DNA of 64,000 nt from Actinomadura terrae (GCF_022751215.1 NZ_JAICDG010000005.1:62001-126000), one strand, 5' to 3'; shown: positions 1 through 8,770, counted from the stretch's first letter. Translations and numbers: made by a program. The notes: generated by a model not told the origin, from the letters alone.

Positions 1-366
1 CCCCGCCGTCTGGCCGCTGAAGGTCAAGCTCGCGCCCTCCGAATCGGAGAAGTAGGTGACCCCGTCGTCCCCGACCTCCGTGACCTGTAGCGTCCCGACC
101 CCCGTTCCGGGCGGTCCGGGAACCTCGTCGTGGGACTTCACCAGGACCTCGCACGGGCGTTTGGCGCAAACCCGGAAACGCCTGCCGTCGGCGGCGTGTA
201 AGGGCGGGCTGGAACTCGGCGTCGCACTCGGCGTGGCCGGCGGCGTGCTGCTCGGGGAGGTAATCGGCGCCGATGTGGACGGTTCGGCACGCCCTTCGTC
301 CCCGCCGCCACCGCACCCGGCGGAGGTCAGCAGGAGGATCGAGATGATGATCGCGCGTCGGTACAT
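1..366 (-). CDS. Putative secreted lipoprotein, 3' end cut by window edge
   Basis: The reading frame begins with an ATG whose first base is 366 and stays open to base 1, so the C-terminus lies outside the window (122 codons seen). The N-terminus is a lipoprotein signal: basic YRR, a hydrophobic stretch IIISILLL, then a lipobox-like SAGC with Cys18 as the predicted lipidated residue. A Gly run and a Ser/Thr/Pro-rich linker (about residues 19-57) follow. The visible start of the mature domain contains a Cys pair in CAKRPC. I do not recognise the domain. It lies 68 bp downstream of the BTAD regulator on the same strand and could be co-transcribed with it. Confidence 0.7.
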   Translation of the reverse strand, partial: MYRRAIIISILLLTSAGCGGGGDEGRAEPSTSAPITSPSSTPPATPSATPSSSPPLHAADGRRFRVCAKRPCEVLVKSHDEVPGPPGTGVGTLQVTEVGDDGVTYFSDSEGASLTFSGQTAG

Positions 367-434
367 GACGTAAGACTGACCGTGCACGCTCGGGACCCGT
401 CCCGAAGTCGGTGAAACCCCTGGTGATCGGCCGA

Positions 435-2351
435 TTACGGTCGTTCCGCGCCCCGGAGGGCGTCGGTCAACGCGCCCAGGTGGTCCGTGACCGGGCCGAG
501 GGTGACGAGGCCGCTGGCGGCACCGGCGAGCTCACCCGCGGCGGGGGCCAGCGCCTCGCGGGCGCGGCGCATCAGCGGGCGGTCGTCCACGGCGATGGCG
601 GCGCGGGCGGCCAGGCACCAGAGGGCCTCCTGCATGAGGTCGCGAGGCGGGTCCGGGACGCGGCGGAGCGCGGCCGCCGCGTCCCCTCGACGATCTTGCG
701 CCAGCAGCACCAGCGGGCGCGCCCAGGGCTCGTAGGGCCCCCAGTCCAGGGCCTCGGTAGGGGCGGGCCGACCGTCCAGTACGCGCAGCGAGAGCAGGGC
801 CAGCGGGACGAGCCCGCGCTCCAGGCCCGGCATGCCGCAGCCCTCCAGGAGTGCGGCGGCCTCCCGGTAGGCGGGCTCGGCGGGGCGTCCGGCGGCGGCG
901 TCGCGCAGCGCCCGGTACCACCCGGTGAACACGCGCACCAGCGGCCGCTCGTGCCGCTCGGACAGCCGCTCGGCCGCGGCCGCGTGCCGGTCGGCGGCTG
1001 GAAAGTCCGCCATGCCGGAACACGCCTGAAGCCGGATGAGATGTCCGAGGATCTCGAACGCGGTCAGCCCGTGCCGCTCGGCCAGCGCGACCAGCTCGGC
1101 GCCGATCTCGTCGCGTCGCGGGGCGAGGCCCGTCCGCTCGAAGGTCTGCATGAACAGGGCGTTGAGAGCGAAGGCGAGCAGCGCCGGGTCGTCCAGCCTC
1201 CGGGCGATCGCCTCCGCCTCGCGGGCCGCCTCGGGCCCGCGCGTCGAGCGCGTCCCGCGCGATTCGAGGGCGACGGTGGCGAGGAGCCGCGCCCGGGTGG
1301 CGTCGCGGCCGGACGGGAGCGCGGTCAGCGCGCGCTCGGCGGCGGCCACGACCTGGGCGGCCTGGCGCGGGTCGTCCGAACGCGTCCAGATCGCGGGGAC
1401 GTCGTAGGAGCCGATCACGCGCGCGGTCAGCTCCGGGTCGCCTAGCTCCTCGGACGCGGTGATGGCCGCCATGCGCTGCTCGCGGGCCGCCTCCAGACCG
1501 CCGCCGCCCGCGAGCGCGAGCGTCCGCAGCAGGCCGACGGTCGATTCCAGCCGGTCCCGGGAGCCGGATGCGACCGTCCGGTCATAGGCGGTGGCCGCCC
1601 GGGCCCACACGCGGGCCGCCGCGTCCGGCTCGGTGAGGTGCTCGGCGTGCCGCAGGATGTCGGTCTCCAGCTTCCGCAGCGACGGCCCCGGCTCGACCCC
1701 CAACCGCTCCACGAGAAGATCGCGTGCCCGCCGCAGCACACCCAGCGCGTCCCCCTGGCGGCCCGTCCGGTAGAGGGCCAGCGCCAGCAACCGCCACGCG
1801 TCCTCGCGCAGCGGATGCACGGCGACATGCGCCTCCAGATCCGGAATCGCCTCGGCGGCCAATCCCCCCTCCAGCCGCGCCTCCGCCAGCCGCTCGACCG
1901 CATGCAGACGAAGCTCATCAAGCCGAGAACGTTCGGCCCGCGCCCAGGGCTCATCCACGAAATCGGCGTAAGCAGGCCCACGCCACCACCCGAGCGCCTC
2001 CTCCAAACGCCCCACGGACGGATCACCCACAGCGGCCTCGAAACGCCAAGCGTCAACATCATCGGCATACAAGGCGTACCCGGGCCCCTCGGTGACCAGG
2101 ACGCGCGGTCGGGCCCGCGGCGGCCGCTCGGGTTCGAGCGCGCGGCGCAACGCGGCGACGAACGTCCGCACCGCGCTCACCGCGCCGGGCGGCGGGGCCG
2201 TCCACAGGTCGTCGACCAGCGTCCCGACCGGCACGACCCGTCCCCTGGCGATGATCAGGCGGGCCAGGACCGCGCGGTGCCGCGGCCCCCGCAGATCGAT
2301 CGCGTTGCCGGCGTCGTCCCAGGCCACGACCGGCCCCAGCACCCCGAACAC
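435..2351 (-). CDS. BTAD-domain (SARP/AfsR-like) transcriptional regulator
   Basis: This is a 638-residue protein. Residues about 1-90 form an OmpR-type winged helix (LRGPRHRAVLARLIIARGRVV). Residues about 95-240 form a bacterial transcriptional activation domain with the usual DAWRFEAAV and HPLREDAWRLLALALYRTGRQ segments. The remaining 400 residues are alpha-helical TPR-like repeats with no visible NB-ARC P-loop, so it is a medium-length SARP rather than an AfsR. The start is GTG at 2351 behind GGTGGAGG. It is transcribed divergently from the alpha/beta hydrolase, and two direct CGCTCAT heptads with 4-bp spacing lie between them. It probably activates itself and/or the hydrolase; this is an inference. 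Confidence 0.88.
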   Translation of the reverse strand: MFGVLGPVVAWDDAGNAIDLRGPRHRAVLARLIIARGRVVPVGTLVDDLWTAPPPGAVSAVRTFVAALRRALEPERPPRARPRVLVTEGPGYALYADDVDAWRFEAAVGDPSVGRLEEALGWWRGPAYADFVDEPWARAERSRLDELRLHAVERLAEARLEGGLAAEAIPDLEAHVAVHPLREDAWRLLALALYRTGRQGDALGVLRRARDLLVERLGVEPGPSLRKLETDILRHAEHLTEPDAAARVWARAATAYDRTVASGSRDRLESTVGLLRTLALAGGGGLEAAREQRMAAITASEELGDPELTARVIGSYDVPAIWTRSDDPRQAAQVVAAAERALTALPSGRDATRARLLATVALESRGTRSTRGPEAAREAEAIARRLDDPALLAFALNALFMQTFERTGLAPRRDEIGAELVALAERHGLTAFEILGHLIRLQACSGMADFPAADRHAAAAERLSERHERPLVRVFTGWYRALRDAAAGRPAEPAYREAAALLEGCGMPGLERGLVPLALLSLRVLDGRPAPTEALDWGPYEPWARPLVLLAQDRRGDAAAALRRVPDPPRDLMQEALWCLAARAAIAVDDRPLMRRAREALAPAAGELAGAASGLVTLGPVTDHLGALTDALRGAERP

Positions 2352-2366
2352 GCCTCCACCGTATAG

Positions 2367-2384
2367 CGCTCATCGGACGCTCAT
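2367..2384. promoter_or_regulatory. Direct heptad repeat, possible SARP operator
   Basis: CGCTCAT occurs at 2367-2373 and again at 2378-2384, separated by 4 bp, giving an 11-bp period. SARP-family regulators are known to bind heptameric direct repeats spaced by 4 bp. The site lies between the divergent BTAD regulator and hydrolase genes. On the minus strand it directly precedes TATACG, a plausible -10 box for the regulator. Confidence 0.45.
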
Positions 2385-2430
2385 CCGCGTCCAGAAGGCT
2401 GGTGACACCAACGGAAAGGACCGAACCACC

Positions 2431-3303
2431 ATGGTCATCACCGGTTTCGACTACCACCGGGTCCAGGTCGCCGACGGGGTCTCGCTCAACGCGGCCGTCG
2501 GCGGGTCGGGCAGCCCGATCGTCCTCCTGCACGGCTTCCCGCAGACCCACCTGATGTGGCGGCACGTGGCCGCCGACCTCGCGGCCGACCACACGGTCAT
2601 CTGCCCGGACCTGCGCGGCTACGGCGCCAGCGACAAGCCCGCGGAAACGGGCCCGGACGTCTACTCCAAGCGCACGATGGCCGCCGACATCGTCGCGCTG
2701 GCCCGCGCCCTCGGCCACGACCGCTTCGCCTTGGCCGGGCACGACCGGGGCGCCCTCGTCGCCTTCCGCGCCGGGCTCGACCACCCGGACACGATCACGC
2801 ACCTGGCCTGCCTCGACGTCCTGCCGACCCTCGACATGTGGGACGCGATGCGCGGCGCGTCCGCCGCCGTCGGCTTCCACCTCTACTTGATGGCCCAGCC
2901 GCCCGGCCTCCCCGAGACGATGATCGGGGCGACCCCGGACGCGTTCTTCGGCTACTTCCTCGACCTGTGGACGAACGACCCGTCGGCGATCCCGCCCGAC
3001 GTCCGCCGCGCCTACCTGGACGCGTCCCGCGCGGCGGTCCCGTCGATCGTGGCCGACTACCGCGCGTCCGCCGGAATCGACATCGCCCACGACCAGACCG
3101 ACCTGGCCGCGGGCACCAAACTGCGAATGCCGGTCACCGTCGTCCAACAGGACTGGGGCGCCGCCCTCGGCTTCGACGCCGCCGCCCTATGGCGCGCCTG
3201 GGCCCCCGACCTGCACCACCAAACCGTCACCTGCGGCCACTACATGCCCGAAGAGGCCCCCACCGAAATCACCAAAACCCTCCAATCCCTCCTCACCCGC
3301 TGA
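2431..3303 (+). CDS. Alpha/beta hydrolase, haloacetate dehalogenase / epoxide hydrolase type
   Basis: This 290-residue soluble hydrolase has the oxyanion motif HGFPQTHLMW (about residue 34) and a nucleophile elbow GHDRG, so the nucleophile is Asp, as in dehalogenases and epoxide hydrolases. A C-terminal catalytic His lies in GHYMPEEAP. In fluoroacetate dehalogenases the elbow is followed by a second carboxylate-binding Arg, and the cap carries a His-Trp pair. Here those positions read Leu (DRGALVAF) and His-Leu (GFHLY), so fluoroacetate activity is doubtful and the substrate is unknown. The start is ATG at 2431. It is divergent from the BTAD regulator, which may control it. Confidence 0.85.
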   Translation: MVITGFDYHRVQVADGVSLNAAVGGSGSPIVLLHGFPQTHLMWRHVAADLAADHTVICPDLRGYGASDKPAETGPDVYSKRTMAADIVALARALGHDRFALAGHDRGALVAFRAGLDHPDTITHLACLDVLPTLDMWDAMRGASAAVGFHLYLMAQPPGLPETMIGATPDAFFGYFLDLWTNDPSAIPPDVRRAYLDASRAAVPSIVADYRASAGIDIAHDQTDLAAGTKLRMPVTVVQQDWGAALGFDAAALWRAWAPDLHHQTVTCGHYMPEEAPTEITKTLQSLLTR

Positions 3304-3306
3304 GGG

Positions 3307-4065
3307 CTACTTCTTTTTGGGGGTGGCGCCTTGGTTCTTGACGGCCTCGATGGCGGCCTTGGCGGCGGCCGGGTCGAGGTATTCGCCGCCGCGCTTCAGG
3401 GGGGCGAAATCGTCGTCGAGTTCGTAGACGAGGGGGATACCCGTCGGGATGTTGAGGCCGACGATCTGCTCGTCGGTCACGTCGTCCAGGTGCTTGACCA
3501 GGGCGCGCAGGGAGTTGCCGTGCGCGGCCACGAGGACGGTGCGGCCGGCGGCGAGGTCGGGGACGATCGCGTCGTACCAGTAGGGCAGGAGGCGGTCGAC
3601 GACGTCGGCCAGGCACTCGGTGCGCGGGATCAGTTCGGACGGGAGTTCGGCGTAGCGCAGGTCGTTGACCTGGGAGAGGGGGTCGTCGTCCTTGATGGGG
3701 GGCGGCGGGGTGTCGTAGGAGCGGCGCCAGGTCATGAACTGCTGCTCGCCGAACTCCTCGCGGGTCTGGGCCTTGTTCTTGCCCTGGAGGGCGCCGTAGT
3801 GGCGCTCGTTCAGGCGCCAGGAGCGGCGGACGGGGATCCAGAGCAGGTCCGCGACGTCCAGTGCGATGTTGGCGGTGCGGATGGCGCGTTTCAGGAGCGA
3901 GGTGTGCACCACGTCCGGGGTGATGTCGGCGTCGAGCAGCAGGTCGCCGCCCTTGGTCGCCTCGCCCTCGCCCTTCGCGGAGAGATCGACGTCCACCCAG
4001 CCGGTGAACAGCCCCTCAGCGTTCCAGACGCTCTCGCCATGCCTCAGCAGTACCAACGTCGCCAT
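3307..4065 (-). CDS. gpmA: 2,3-bisphosphoglycerate-dependent phosphoglycerate mutase
   Basis: This is a 252-residue glycolytic enzyme that interconverts 3- and 2-phosphoglycerate. The N-terminal LVLLRHGES carries the phospho-accepting His, and GLFTGWVDVDLS, RRSWRLNERHYGALQG and VLVAAHGNSLRALVKHL are all family signatures. Length matches the family. It is the last gene of the block mshA-ybjN-gpmA, an order also found in mycobacteria (Rv0486-Rv0489 region). It converges with the hydrolase gene, with 3 bp between the stop codons and no evident hairpin terminator. Confidence 0.96.
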   Translation of the reverse strand: MATLVLLRHGESVWNAEGLFTGWVDVDLSAKGEGEATKGGDLLLDADITPDVVHTSLLKRAIRTANIALDVADLLWIPVRRSWRLNERHYGALQGKNKAQTREEFGEQQFMTWRRSYDTPPPPIKDDDPLSQVNDLRYAELPSELIPRTECLADVVDRLLPYWYDAIVPDLAAGRTVLVAAHGNSLRALVKHLDDVTDEQIVGLNIPTGIPLVYELDDDFAPLKRGGEYLDPAAAKAAIEAVKNQGATPKKK

Positions 4066-4093
4066 GACACCAGAGCCTAGCGGGAGGGGGTCG

Positions 4094-4585
4094 CTAGTCG
4101 CGGTTCGCGGGGTCGGCGAACGAGGCGAACGCTTGCAGGTTGGCGAGGCTCTCGCCCCGGCTGACCCGCCAGTCCCACTCGCGCTGGATGGACGTTTTGA
4201 ACCCGCGTTCGAGGGCCTTGTCGAAGTTGTCGTCGGAGTAGGTGAGGACGCAGCCGAGGAGGCGGTCGATCTCGTCCTCGGTGACGGAGGCGAGGGGGAC
4301 CCTGCCGACCAGGTGGACGTCGCCGACGTCGTCCAGGGCGAACGCCACCCCGTACATGCGGCCGTTCTTCTCCAGGAGGAACCGGTAGAAGTCGGCGTGG
4401 TTCTCGTCGGGGCGGCGGCAGAAGAACGCCTCGACGTGCAGGCTGTGGTCGCCGACGATCAGCCAGGTCATCGTGGCGAGCTTGTGCTGGCCGGGGAGCT
4501 TGACGAAGAACGCCTTCTCGCGCGGCTCGTCGTATTCGAGCTCGGCACCGTCCAGGGCCGCCCGGATCGTCTCCACCGTCGTCAT
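4094..4585 (-). CDS. YbjN-domain protein
   Basis: This 163-residue protein has the YbjN fold, related to type III secretion chaperones; it is usually found between mshA and gpmA in actinobacteria. Typical segments are FFVKLPGQHKLATMTWLIVG and EDEIDRLLGCVLTYSDDNFD. I chose ATG at 4585 because AGGGGA stands 6 bases upstream. An alternative ATG at 4630 overlaps the mshA stop as ATGA and would add 15 residues, which would suggest translational coupling. The role is not established; chaperone or regulatory functions have been suggested for the family. Confidence 0.85.
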   Translation of the reverse strand: MTTVETIRAALDGAELEYDEPREKAFFVKLPGQHKLATMTWLIVGDHSLHVEAFFCRRPDENHADFYRFLLEKNGRMYGVAFALDDVGDVHLVGRVPLASVTEDEIDRLLGCVLTYSDDNFDKALERGFKTSIQREWDWRVSRGESLANLQAFASFADPANRD

Positions 4586-4626
4586 GCTGTTCCCCTGCGG
4601 GGGTCGACCCCCCCGGTTCGCTTCGC

Positions 4627-5949
4627 TCATGCTGTGACTTCCGCTGTCAGGCGCGGGGCGCTTACAGGCTGGAGGGACATGGCTCCGGTATACACCTCGA
4701 TCAGGCGGTCCACGGTGACGTCCCAGCCGAAGTTCTGCGCGTGGCGGACGGCGGCGCGCGCGAGGCGGGCGTGCAGGCCGGGCTGGGTGTGGATGCGGCG
4801 CAGGGCGGCGGCGTAGTCGGCGGGGTCGTGGCCGTCGATCAGCACGCCGGACTCGCCGTCCGCCACGGCGGTGCGCAGGCCGCCGACGCTCGCCGCGACG
4901 ACGGGGGTGCCGCACGCCTGCGACTCGACGGCGACGAGGCCGAACGACTCGTTGTGGGACGGGACGACCGTGACGTCGGCGGCGCGGTACCACTCGGCGA
5001 GGACGGGCTGCGGGCTCGGCGGCTCGAACCGGACGACGTCCGCGATGCCGAGCGCGGCGGCGAGCGCCTGGAGGCCCTCGGGGCTGGAGCGCCCGCTGCC
5101 GCTCGGGCCGCCGACGACGGCGACGACGAGGCGGGAGCGCAGGGACGGGTCGTCCGCGAGCATGCGGGCGGCGGCGCGCAGCAGGACGTCGGGGGCCTTC
5201 AGCGGCTGGATCCGTCCGACGAACAGCAGGACGTAGGCGTCGCGCGGCAGGCCGAGGCGGCGGCGCGCGGGGCCGGTGCGGTGCGGGAGGAGGCCGGTAC
5301 TGGCCAGCAGGGGCGACTCCGGGCGAAACCGGGACAGGTCCACACCCGGGCTGACGGTGGCGACGCGGGCGGGGTCGGCGTCGTAGAGGCCGATCAGGTC
5401 GCGGGCCTCCTCGCCGGTGTTGGCGACGAGCTGGTCGGCGGAGGCCACGACCTGCTCCTCGCCGAGCACGCGTTCCTCGGGTTCGGGCTTGTCGCCGTCG
5501 GCGAGCGCGGCGTTCTTGACCTTGGCCATCGTGTGCATCGAGTGGACGAGCGGGACGCCCCAGCGCCGCTTCGCCGCCCAGCCGGCCTGGCCGGAGAGCC
5601 AGTAGTGGGTGTGGAGGAGGTCGTAGTGGCCGGGGTCGTGGGACGCCTCGGCGCGCAGCACGCCGGAGGTGAAGCCGCACAGGTGGCGGGGCAGTTCGCC
5701 CTTGTCCAGCTCCTCGAACGGGCCGGACACGACGTGCCGGACGAGCACGCCCGGCGCCAGTTCGGCGACCGGCGGCAGGGCCCGTGAGGTGGCGCGGGTG
5801 AAGATGTCCACCTCGATCCCCCGGGCGGCCAGGCGTCGCGCGACCTCGACGATGTAGACGTTCATGCCGCCCGCGTCACCCGTACCCGGCTGGTCAAGGG
5901 GGGAAGTATGAGCACTGACCGTCGCAACTCGGTTGATACGACGCGACAC
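4627..5949 (-). CDS. mshA: D-inositol-3-phosphate glycosyltransferase (mycothiol biosynthesis)
   Basis: This is a 440-residue GT4 glycosyltransferase that transfers N-acetylglucosamine from UDP-GlcNAc to 1L-myo-inositol-1-phosphate, the first step of mycothiol synthesis. Family signatures include RRINRVATVSAHTSPLDQPG, GDAGGMNVYIVEVARRLA, LLHTHYWLSGQAGW, FVGRIQPLKAPDVLLRA and the nucleotide-sugar motif PSHNESFGLVAVESQACGTPV. The start is GTG at 5949 with GGAGGTGG upstream. The gene heads the mshA-ybjN-gpmA block and is divergent from an SDR gene. Confidence 0.95.
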   Translation of the reverse strand: MSRRINRVATVSAHTSPLDQPGTGDAGGMNVYIVEVARRLAARGIEVDIFTRATSRALPPVAELAPGVLVRHVVSGPFEELDKGELPRHLCGFTSGVLRAEASHDPGHYDLLHTHYWLSGQAGWAAKRRWGVPLVHSMHTMAKVKNAALADGDKPEPEERVLGEEQVVASADQLVANTGEEARDLIGLYDADPARVATVSPGVDLSRFRPESPLLASTGLLPHRTGPARRRLGLPRDAYVLLFVGRIQPLKAPDVLLRAAARMLADDPSLRSRLVVAVVGGPSGSGRSSPEGLQALAAALGIADVVRFEPPSPQPVLAEWYRAADVTVVPSHNESFGLVAVESQACGTPVVAASVGGLRTAVADGESGVLIDGHDPADYAAALRRIHTQPGLHARLARAAVRHAQNFGWDVTVDRLIEVYTGAMSLQPVSAPRLTAEVTA

Positions 5950-6047
5950 CGGACACCACCTCCGACAGTGCAACCTATCCACCGGGGCGGCTGTTCCCGG
6001 CCGCCCCCGGCTGCGGGCCGATCGGCGGGGCTGGGAGGCTTGGGCGC

Positions 6048-6812
6048 ATGCGTAAGACCGCGGTGGTGACAGGAGCAAGCAGCGGGATCGGGGCCGCCAC
6101 GGCGCGGCGCCTGGCGGCGGAGGGGTTCAACGTCGTGCTCGCGGCGCGGCGGGTGGACCGGCTCGACGCGCTGGCCAAGGAGATCGCCGAGACCGTCCCG
6201 GGCGCGGGGAAGGTCGCCCCCGTCGAGCTGGACGTGACGTCGCAGGCGTCGGTGGACGCACTGGCGGCGGCGGTCGGCGGGGCCTGCCACGTGCTGGTCA
6301 ACAACGCCGGCGGCGCACTCGGCCTGGACGGCGTCGCGACCGCCGACCTGGACGAATGGCGCGCGATGTACGAGACGAACGTGCTCGGGCTGGTGCGCGT
6401 CACGAAGGCGCTGCTGCCCGCGCTGGTCGGGAGCGGCGCGGGACATGTGGTGAACATCACCTCGCTCGCGGCGCACGAGCCCTACGAGGGCGGGGGCGGC
6501 TACAACGCGGCCAAGCACGCCGCGTTCGCGGTCAACGAGGTGATGCGGCTGGAGCTGGTGGCCCAGCCGGTCCGCGTCACGGAGGTCGCGCCGGGCCTGG
6601 TGAGGACGGCGGAGTTCTCGCTGGTGCGGTTCCGCGGCGACGAGGAGAAGGCCGCGAAGCCGTACGAGGGCGTCCCGGAGCCGCTGGTGGCCGACGACGT
6701 CGCGGACTGCGTGGCGTGGGCGGTCACCCGTCCGCCGCACGTGAACATCGACCGGATCGACGTCCAGCCGCGCGTGCAGGCGTCCGCGCACAAACTGCAC
6801 CGCGAGCCTTAG
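6048..6812 (+). CDS. SDR family NAD(P)-dependent oxidoreductase
   Basis: This 254-residue classical short-chain dehydrogenase has the cofactor motif TGASSGIG at residues 8-15 and LVNNAGG near residue 85. A catalytic Ser in NITSLAAHEP is followed by YNAAK near residue 155. ARRVDRL after the second strand suggests an NADP preference. The protein resembles YdfG-like serine/3-hydroxy acid dehydrogenases, but the substrate cannot be assigned from sequence. It starts at ATG 6048 behind GGGAGG and is divergent from mshA with a 98-bp gap. Confidence 0.88.
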   Translation: MRKTAVVTGASSGIGAATARRLAAEGFNVVLAARRVDRLDALAKEIAETVPGAGKVAPVELDVTSQASVDALAAAVGGACHVLVNNAGGALGLDGVATADLDEWRAMYETNVLGLVRVTKALLPALVGSGAGHVVNITSLAAHEPYEGGGGYNAAKHAAFAVNEVMRLELVAQPVRVTEVAPGLVRTAEFSLVRFRGDEEKAAKPYEGVPEPLVADDVADCVAWAVTRPPHVNIDRIDVQPRVQASAHKLHREP

Positions 6813-6907
6813 CCCGTGATTCGGGGCCGCCTCCGCGATCGCGCGGGCGCGTAGCCGAGCGGTGGCGCCCCTCCCCAAGGGACGTGGCCAGGGCTGTAGG
6901 GCACGCC

Positions 6908-7717
6908 TTAAAAGACTGTCGTCCACGGAAGGGTGACCTCGCCCAGGCGCCAGCGGCGGCGGCCGCCGGGGGGCGGGGACGTGAGGACCGGGTGGGTGCG
7001 GGCGAGCAGCCGCACCGCCTCGATCCAGCGGGCGCGCGGGCCGAACGCCGAGTGCGGCGCCGCCGTCGCCCAGCAGCGGTCGAACGCCGCGAGCAGGTCG
7101 TGGACGGGTTCGCCCGGGACGTTGCGGTGGATCAGCGTCTTGGGCAGCCGCTCCGCCAGCGCCGAGGGGCGCGGGAGCGTCGGCAGGTGGGCGGCGAACG
7201 TGATCGTCTGGGGGCCGTTCCGGTCGAGCGCGGCCCAGACGGCGCGGCGGCCGATCTCGTCGCAGGTGCCCTCGACGAGGACGCCGCCGGGGGCCAGGCG
7301 CGCGCGCAGATCGTCCCAGGCGCGCCAGGCCGCGGCCTCGTCGTACTGGCGGAGGACGTTGAACGCCCTGATCAGGACGGGTGGACGCGGCACCGGCAGC
7401 TCGAATCCGCCGCGCCGGAACGTCAGCCCCTCGTGCGGGCCCGTCGCGTCCAGGAACGCCTCCCCCGCGGCGACGCGTTCCGGGTCGATCTCGATCCCGG
7501 TGACCTCAAGGCCGGGCGAGACGGCGCGGAGCCGCGCGTACAGCTCGAAGGTCGTGACCGGGGACGCGCCGTAGCCGAGGTCCACGGCCAGCGGGTGTTC
7601 CGCCGCGCGCAGCGGGGCGAGCTGGGTGGCGGCGATCCAGCGGTCCACCCGCCGCAGCCGGTTGGGCGCGGTGGTGCCCCGCGTGACCTCCCCCTGCGGC
7701 TTGCGCGTCCCGACCAT
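6908..7717 (-). CDS. Class I SAM-dependent methyltransferase-like protein
   Basis: This 269-residue protein has a Rossmann-type SAM site: HPLAVDLGYGASPVTTFELYARL for motif I and VTGIEIDPERVAAGEAFLD for the acidic loop after strand 2. LAPGGVLVEGTCDEIGRRAVWAAL fits the motif around strand 5. Actinobacterial homologues of this type are annotated only as methyltransferases and the substrate is unknown. I chose ATG at 7717 because GGGAGA precedes it by 8 bases; an in-frame start at 7747 would add ten residues. It is divergent from the universal stress protein gene. Confidence 0.75.
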   Translation of the reverse strand: MVGTRKPQGEVTRGTTAPNRLRRVDRWIAATQLAPLRAAEHPLAVDLGYGASPVTTFELYARLRAVSPGLEVTGIEIDPERVAAGEAFLDATGPHEGLTFRRGGFELPVPRPPVLIRAFNVLRQYDEAAAWRAWDDLRARLAPGGVLVEGTCDEIGRRAVWAALDRNGPQTITFAAHLPTLPRPSALAERLPKTLIHRNVPGEPVHDLLAAFDRCWATAAPHSAFGPRARWIEAVRLLARTHPVLTSPPPGGRRRWRLGEVTLPWTTVF

Positions 7718-7796
7718 CCGCCGATTCTCCCGTGAGATCTTGCCCACTGTTGCCGCCGAGCTGCGTTAATGGGTCTTTTCTGGACATGCCATCCAT

Positions 7797-8264
7797 ATGA
7801 CAGTTCTCATCGCCTACGACGGTTCTGACGACGCGCGGGCCGCGGTCGAGTACGCGGCGCGGCACGTCCAGCCGGAGCCGACCGTGATCCTGACCGTCTG
7901 GGAGCCCCTGCTCATGCAGATCGCGTGGGCGCCGCTGGCCGCCGCCGCGCCGGTACCGAGCACCGACGTCGAGGACGGGCAGTACGCGGAGGAGAAGCAG
8001 GCGGAGAAGCTCGCGCAGCAGGGGGCGGAGATCGCCGCCGCCGGAGGCCTCACCGACGTCACGCCGCGCGCCGAGCGCGGAACCGGGCCGATCTGGGCCA
8101 CGATCGTGGACGTCGCGGACGAGCTGGACGCCTCCCTGATCGTCACCGGCTCACGCGGCCTCGCCGGGGCCCGGTCGGTGCTGCTGGGCAGCGTGTCGAC
8201 CCGCGTCCTGCACCACGTGCACCGCCCGACGCTGGTCGTCCCCCCGAAGAAGGACGAGGACTAG
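7797..8264 (+). CDS. Universal stress protein (UspA family)
   Basis: This is a 155-residue single-domain UspA protein. It begins VLIAYDGSDDARAAVEYAA and ends with the ATP-binding signature GSRGLAGARSVLLGSVSTRVLHH, that is, G-x2-G-x9-G-S. Both are hallmarks of ATP-binding USPs. The stop codon overlaps that of the convergent macrodomain gene (4-base overlap). No strong ribosome binding site is visible upstream of the ATG. Confidence 0.93.
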   Translation: MTVLIAYDGSDDARAAVEYAARHVQPEPTVILTVWEPLLMQIAWAPLAAAAPVPSTDVEDGQYAEEKQAEKLAQQGAEIAAAGGLTDVTPRAERGTGPIWATIVDVADELDASLIVTGSRGLAGARSVLLGSVSTRVLHHVHRPTLVVPPKKDED

Positions 8265-8770
8265 CCGGAGACGGCGCGCTCGAACGCGGTGTAGGCGTCC
8301 GAGGTGAACAAAACGAAACGGGCGTCCGAAACCTGGGTGGGCGTCGAGCTCACGGTGCCGACCGCGATGCGGGCGGCGTCCTCCATCGGCCAGCCGTAGA
8401 TCCCGGCGGAGACGGCGGGGAAGGCGACCGAGGCGGCGCCCAGCTCGTCGGCGACGCGCAGGGACTCGCGGTAGCAGGAGACGAGCTGGTCGGAGCGGTC
8501 CTCGGACGCGGAGTACACGGGCCCGACCGTGTGGATCACCCATTTGGCGGGGAGCCTGCCGCCGGTCGTCGCGACGGCCTGGCCGGTCGGCAGGCCTCCG
8601 CCGTAGTGCGAGGCGCGCAGTCTGCGGCACTCGTCCAGGATCGCGGGGCCGCCCGCGCGGTGGATGGCGCCGTCGACGCCGCCGCCCCCGAGCAGGGACG
8701 AGTTGGCGGCGTTCACGACCGCGTCGACCTCCTGCTCGGTGATGTCGCCGCGGACCAGGCTGATCTTCAT
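8261..8770 (-). CDS. Macrodomain protein (O-acetyl-ADP-ribose deacetylase type)
   Basis: This 169-residue stand-alone macrodomain binds ADP-ribose and probably hydrolyses O-acetyl-ADP-ribose or mono-ADP-ribose esters. The first 40 residues hold the defining motifs GDITEQEVDAVVNAANSSL and GGGGVDGAIHRAGG. VIHTVGPVY and FPAVSAGIYGWP form the rest of the pocket. ATG at 8770 begins directly with MKISLVRGDIT, the usual family start. It is a MacroD-type enzyme by motif; the physiological substrate is not known. Confidence 0.93.
   Translation of the reverse strand: MKISLVRGDITEQEVDAVVNAANSSLLGGGGVDGAIHRAGGPAILDECRRLRASHYGGGLPTGQAVATTGGRLPAKWVIHTVGPVYSASEDRSDQLVSCYRESLRVADELGAASVAFPAVSAGIYGWPMEDAARIAVGTVSSTPTQVSDARFVLFTSDAYTAFERAVSG

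Noticed and set aside
411..1445. Long plus-strand open frame opposite the BTAD regulator
   Set aside because: It is antisense to a protein with clear domains; its own translation is low-complexity Gly/Arg.
6840..6905. tRNA-like string GCGCGTAGCCGAGCGGTGGCGC in the gap after the SDR gene
   Set aside because: It resembles a D-arm, but there is no anticodon stem of the right size and no TTCGA-type T-loop, so it cannot fold as a tRNA.
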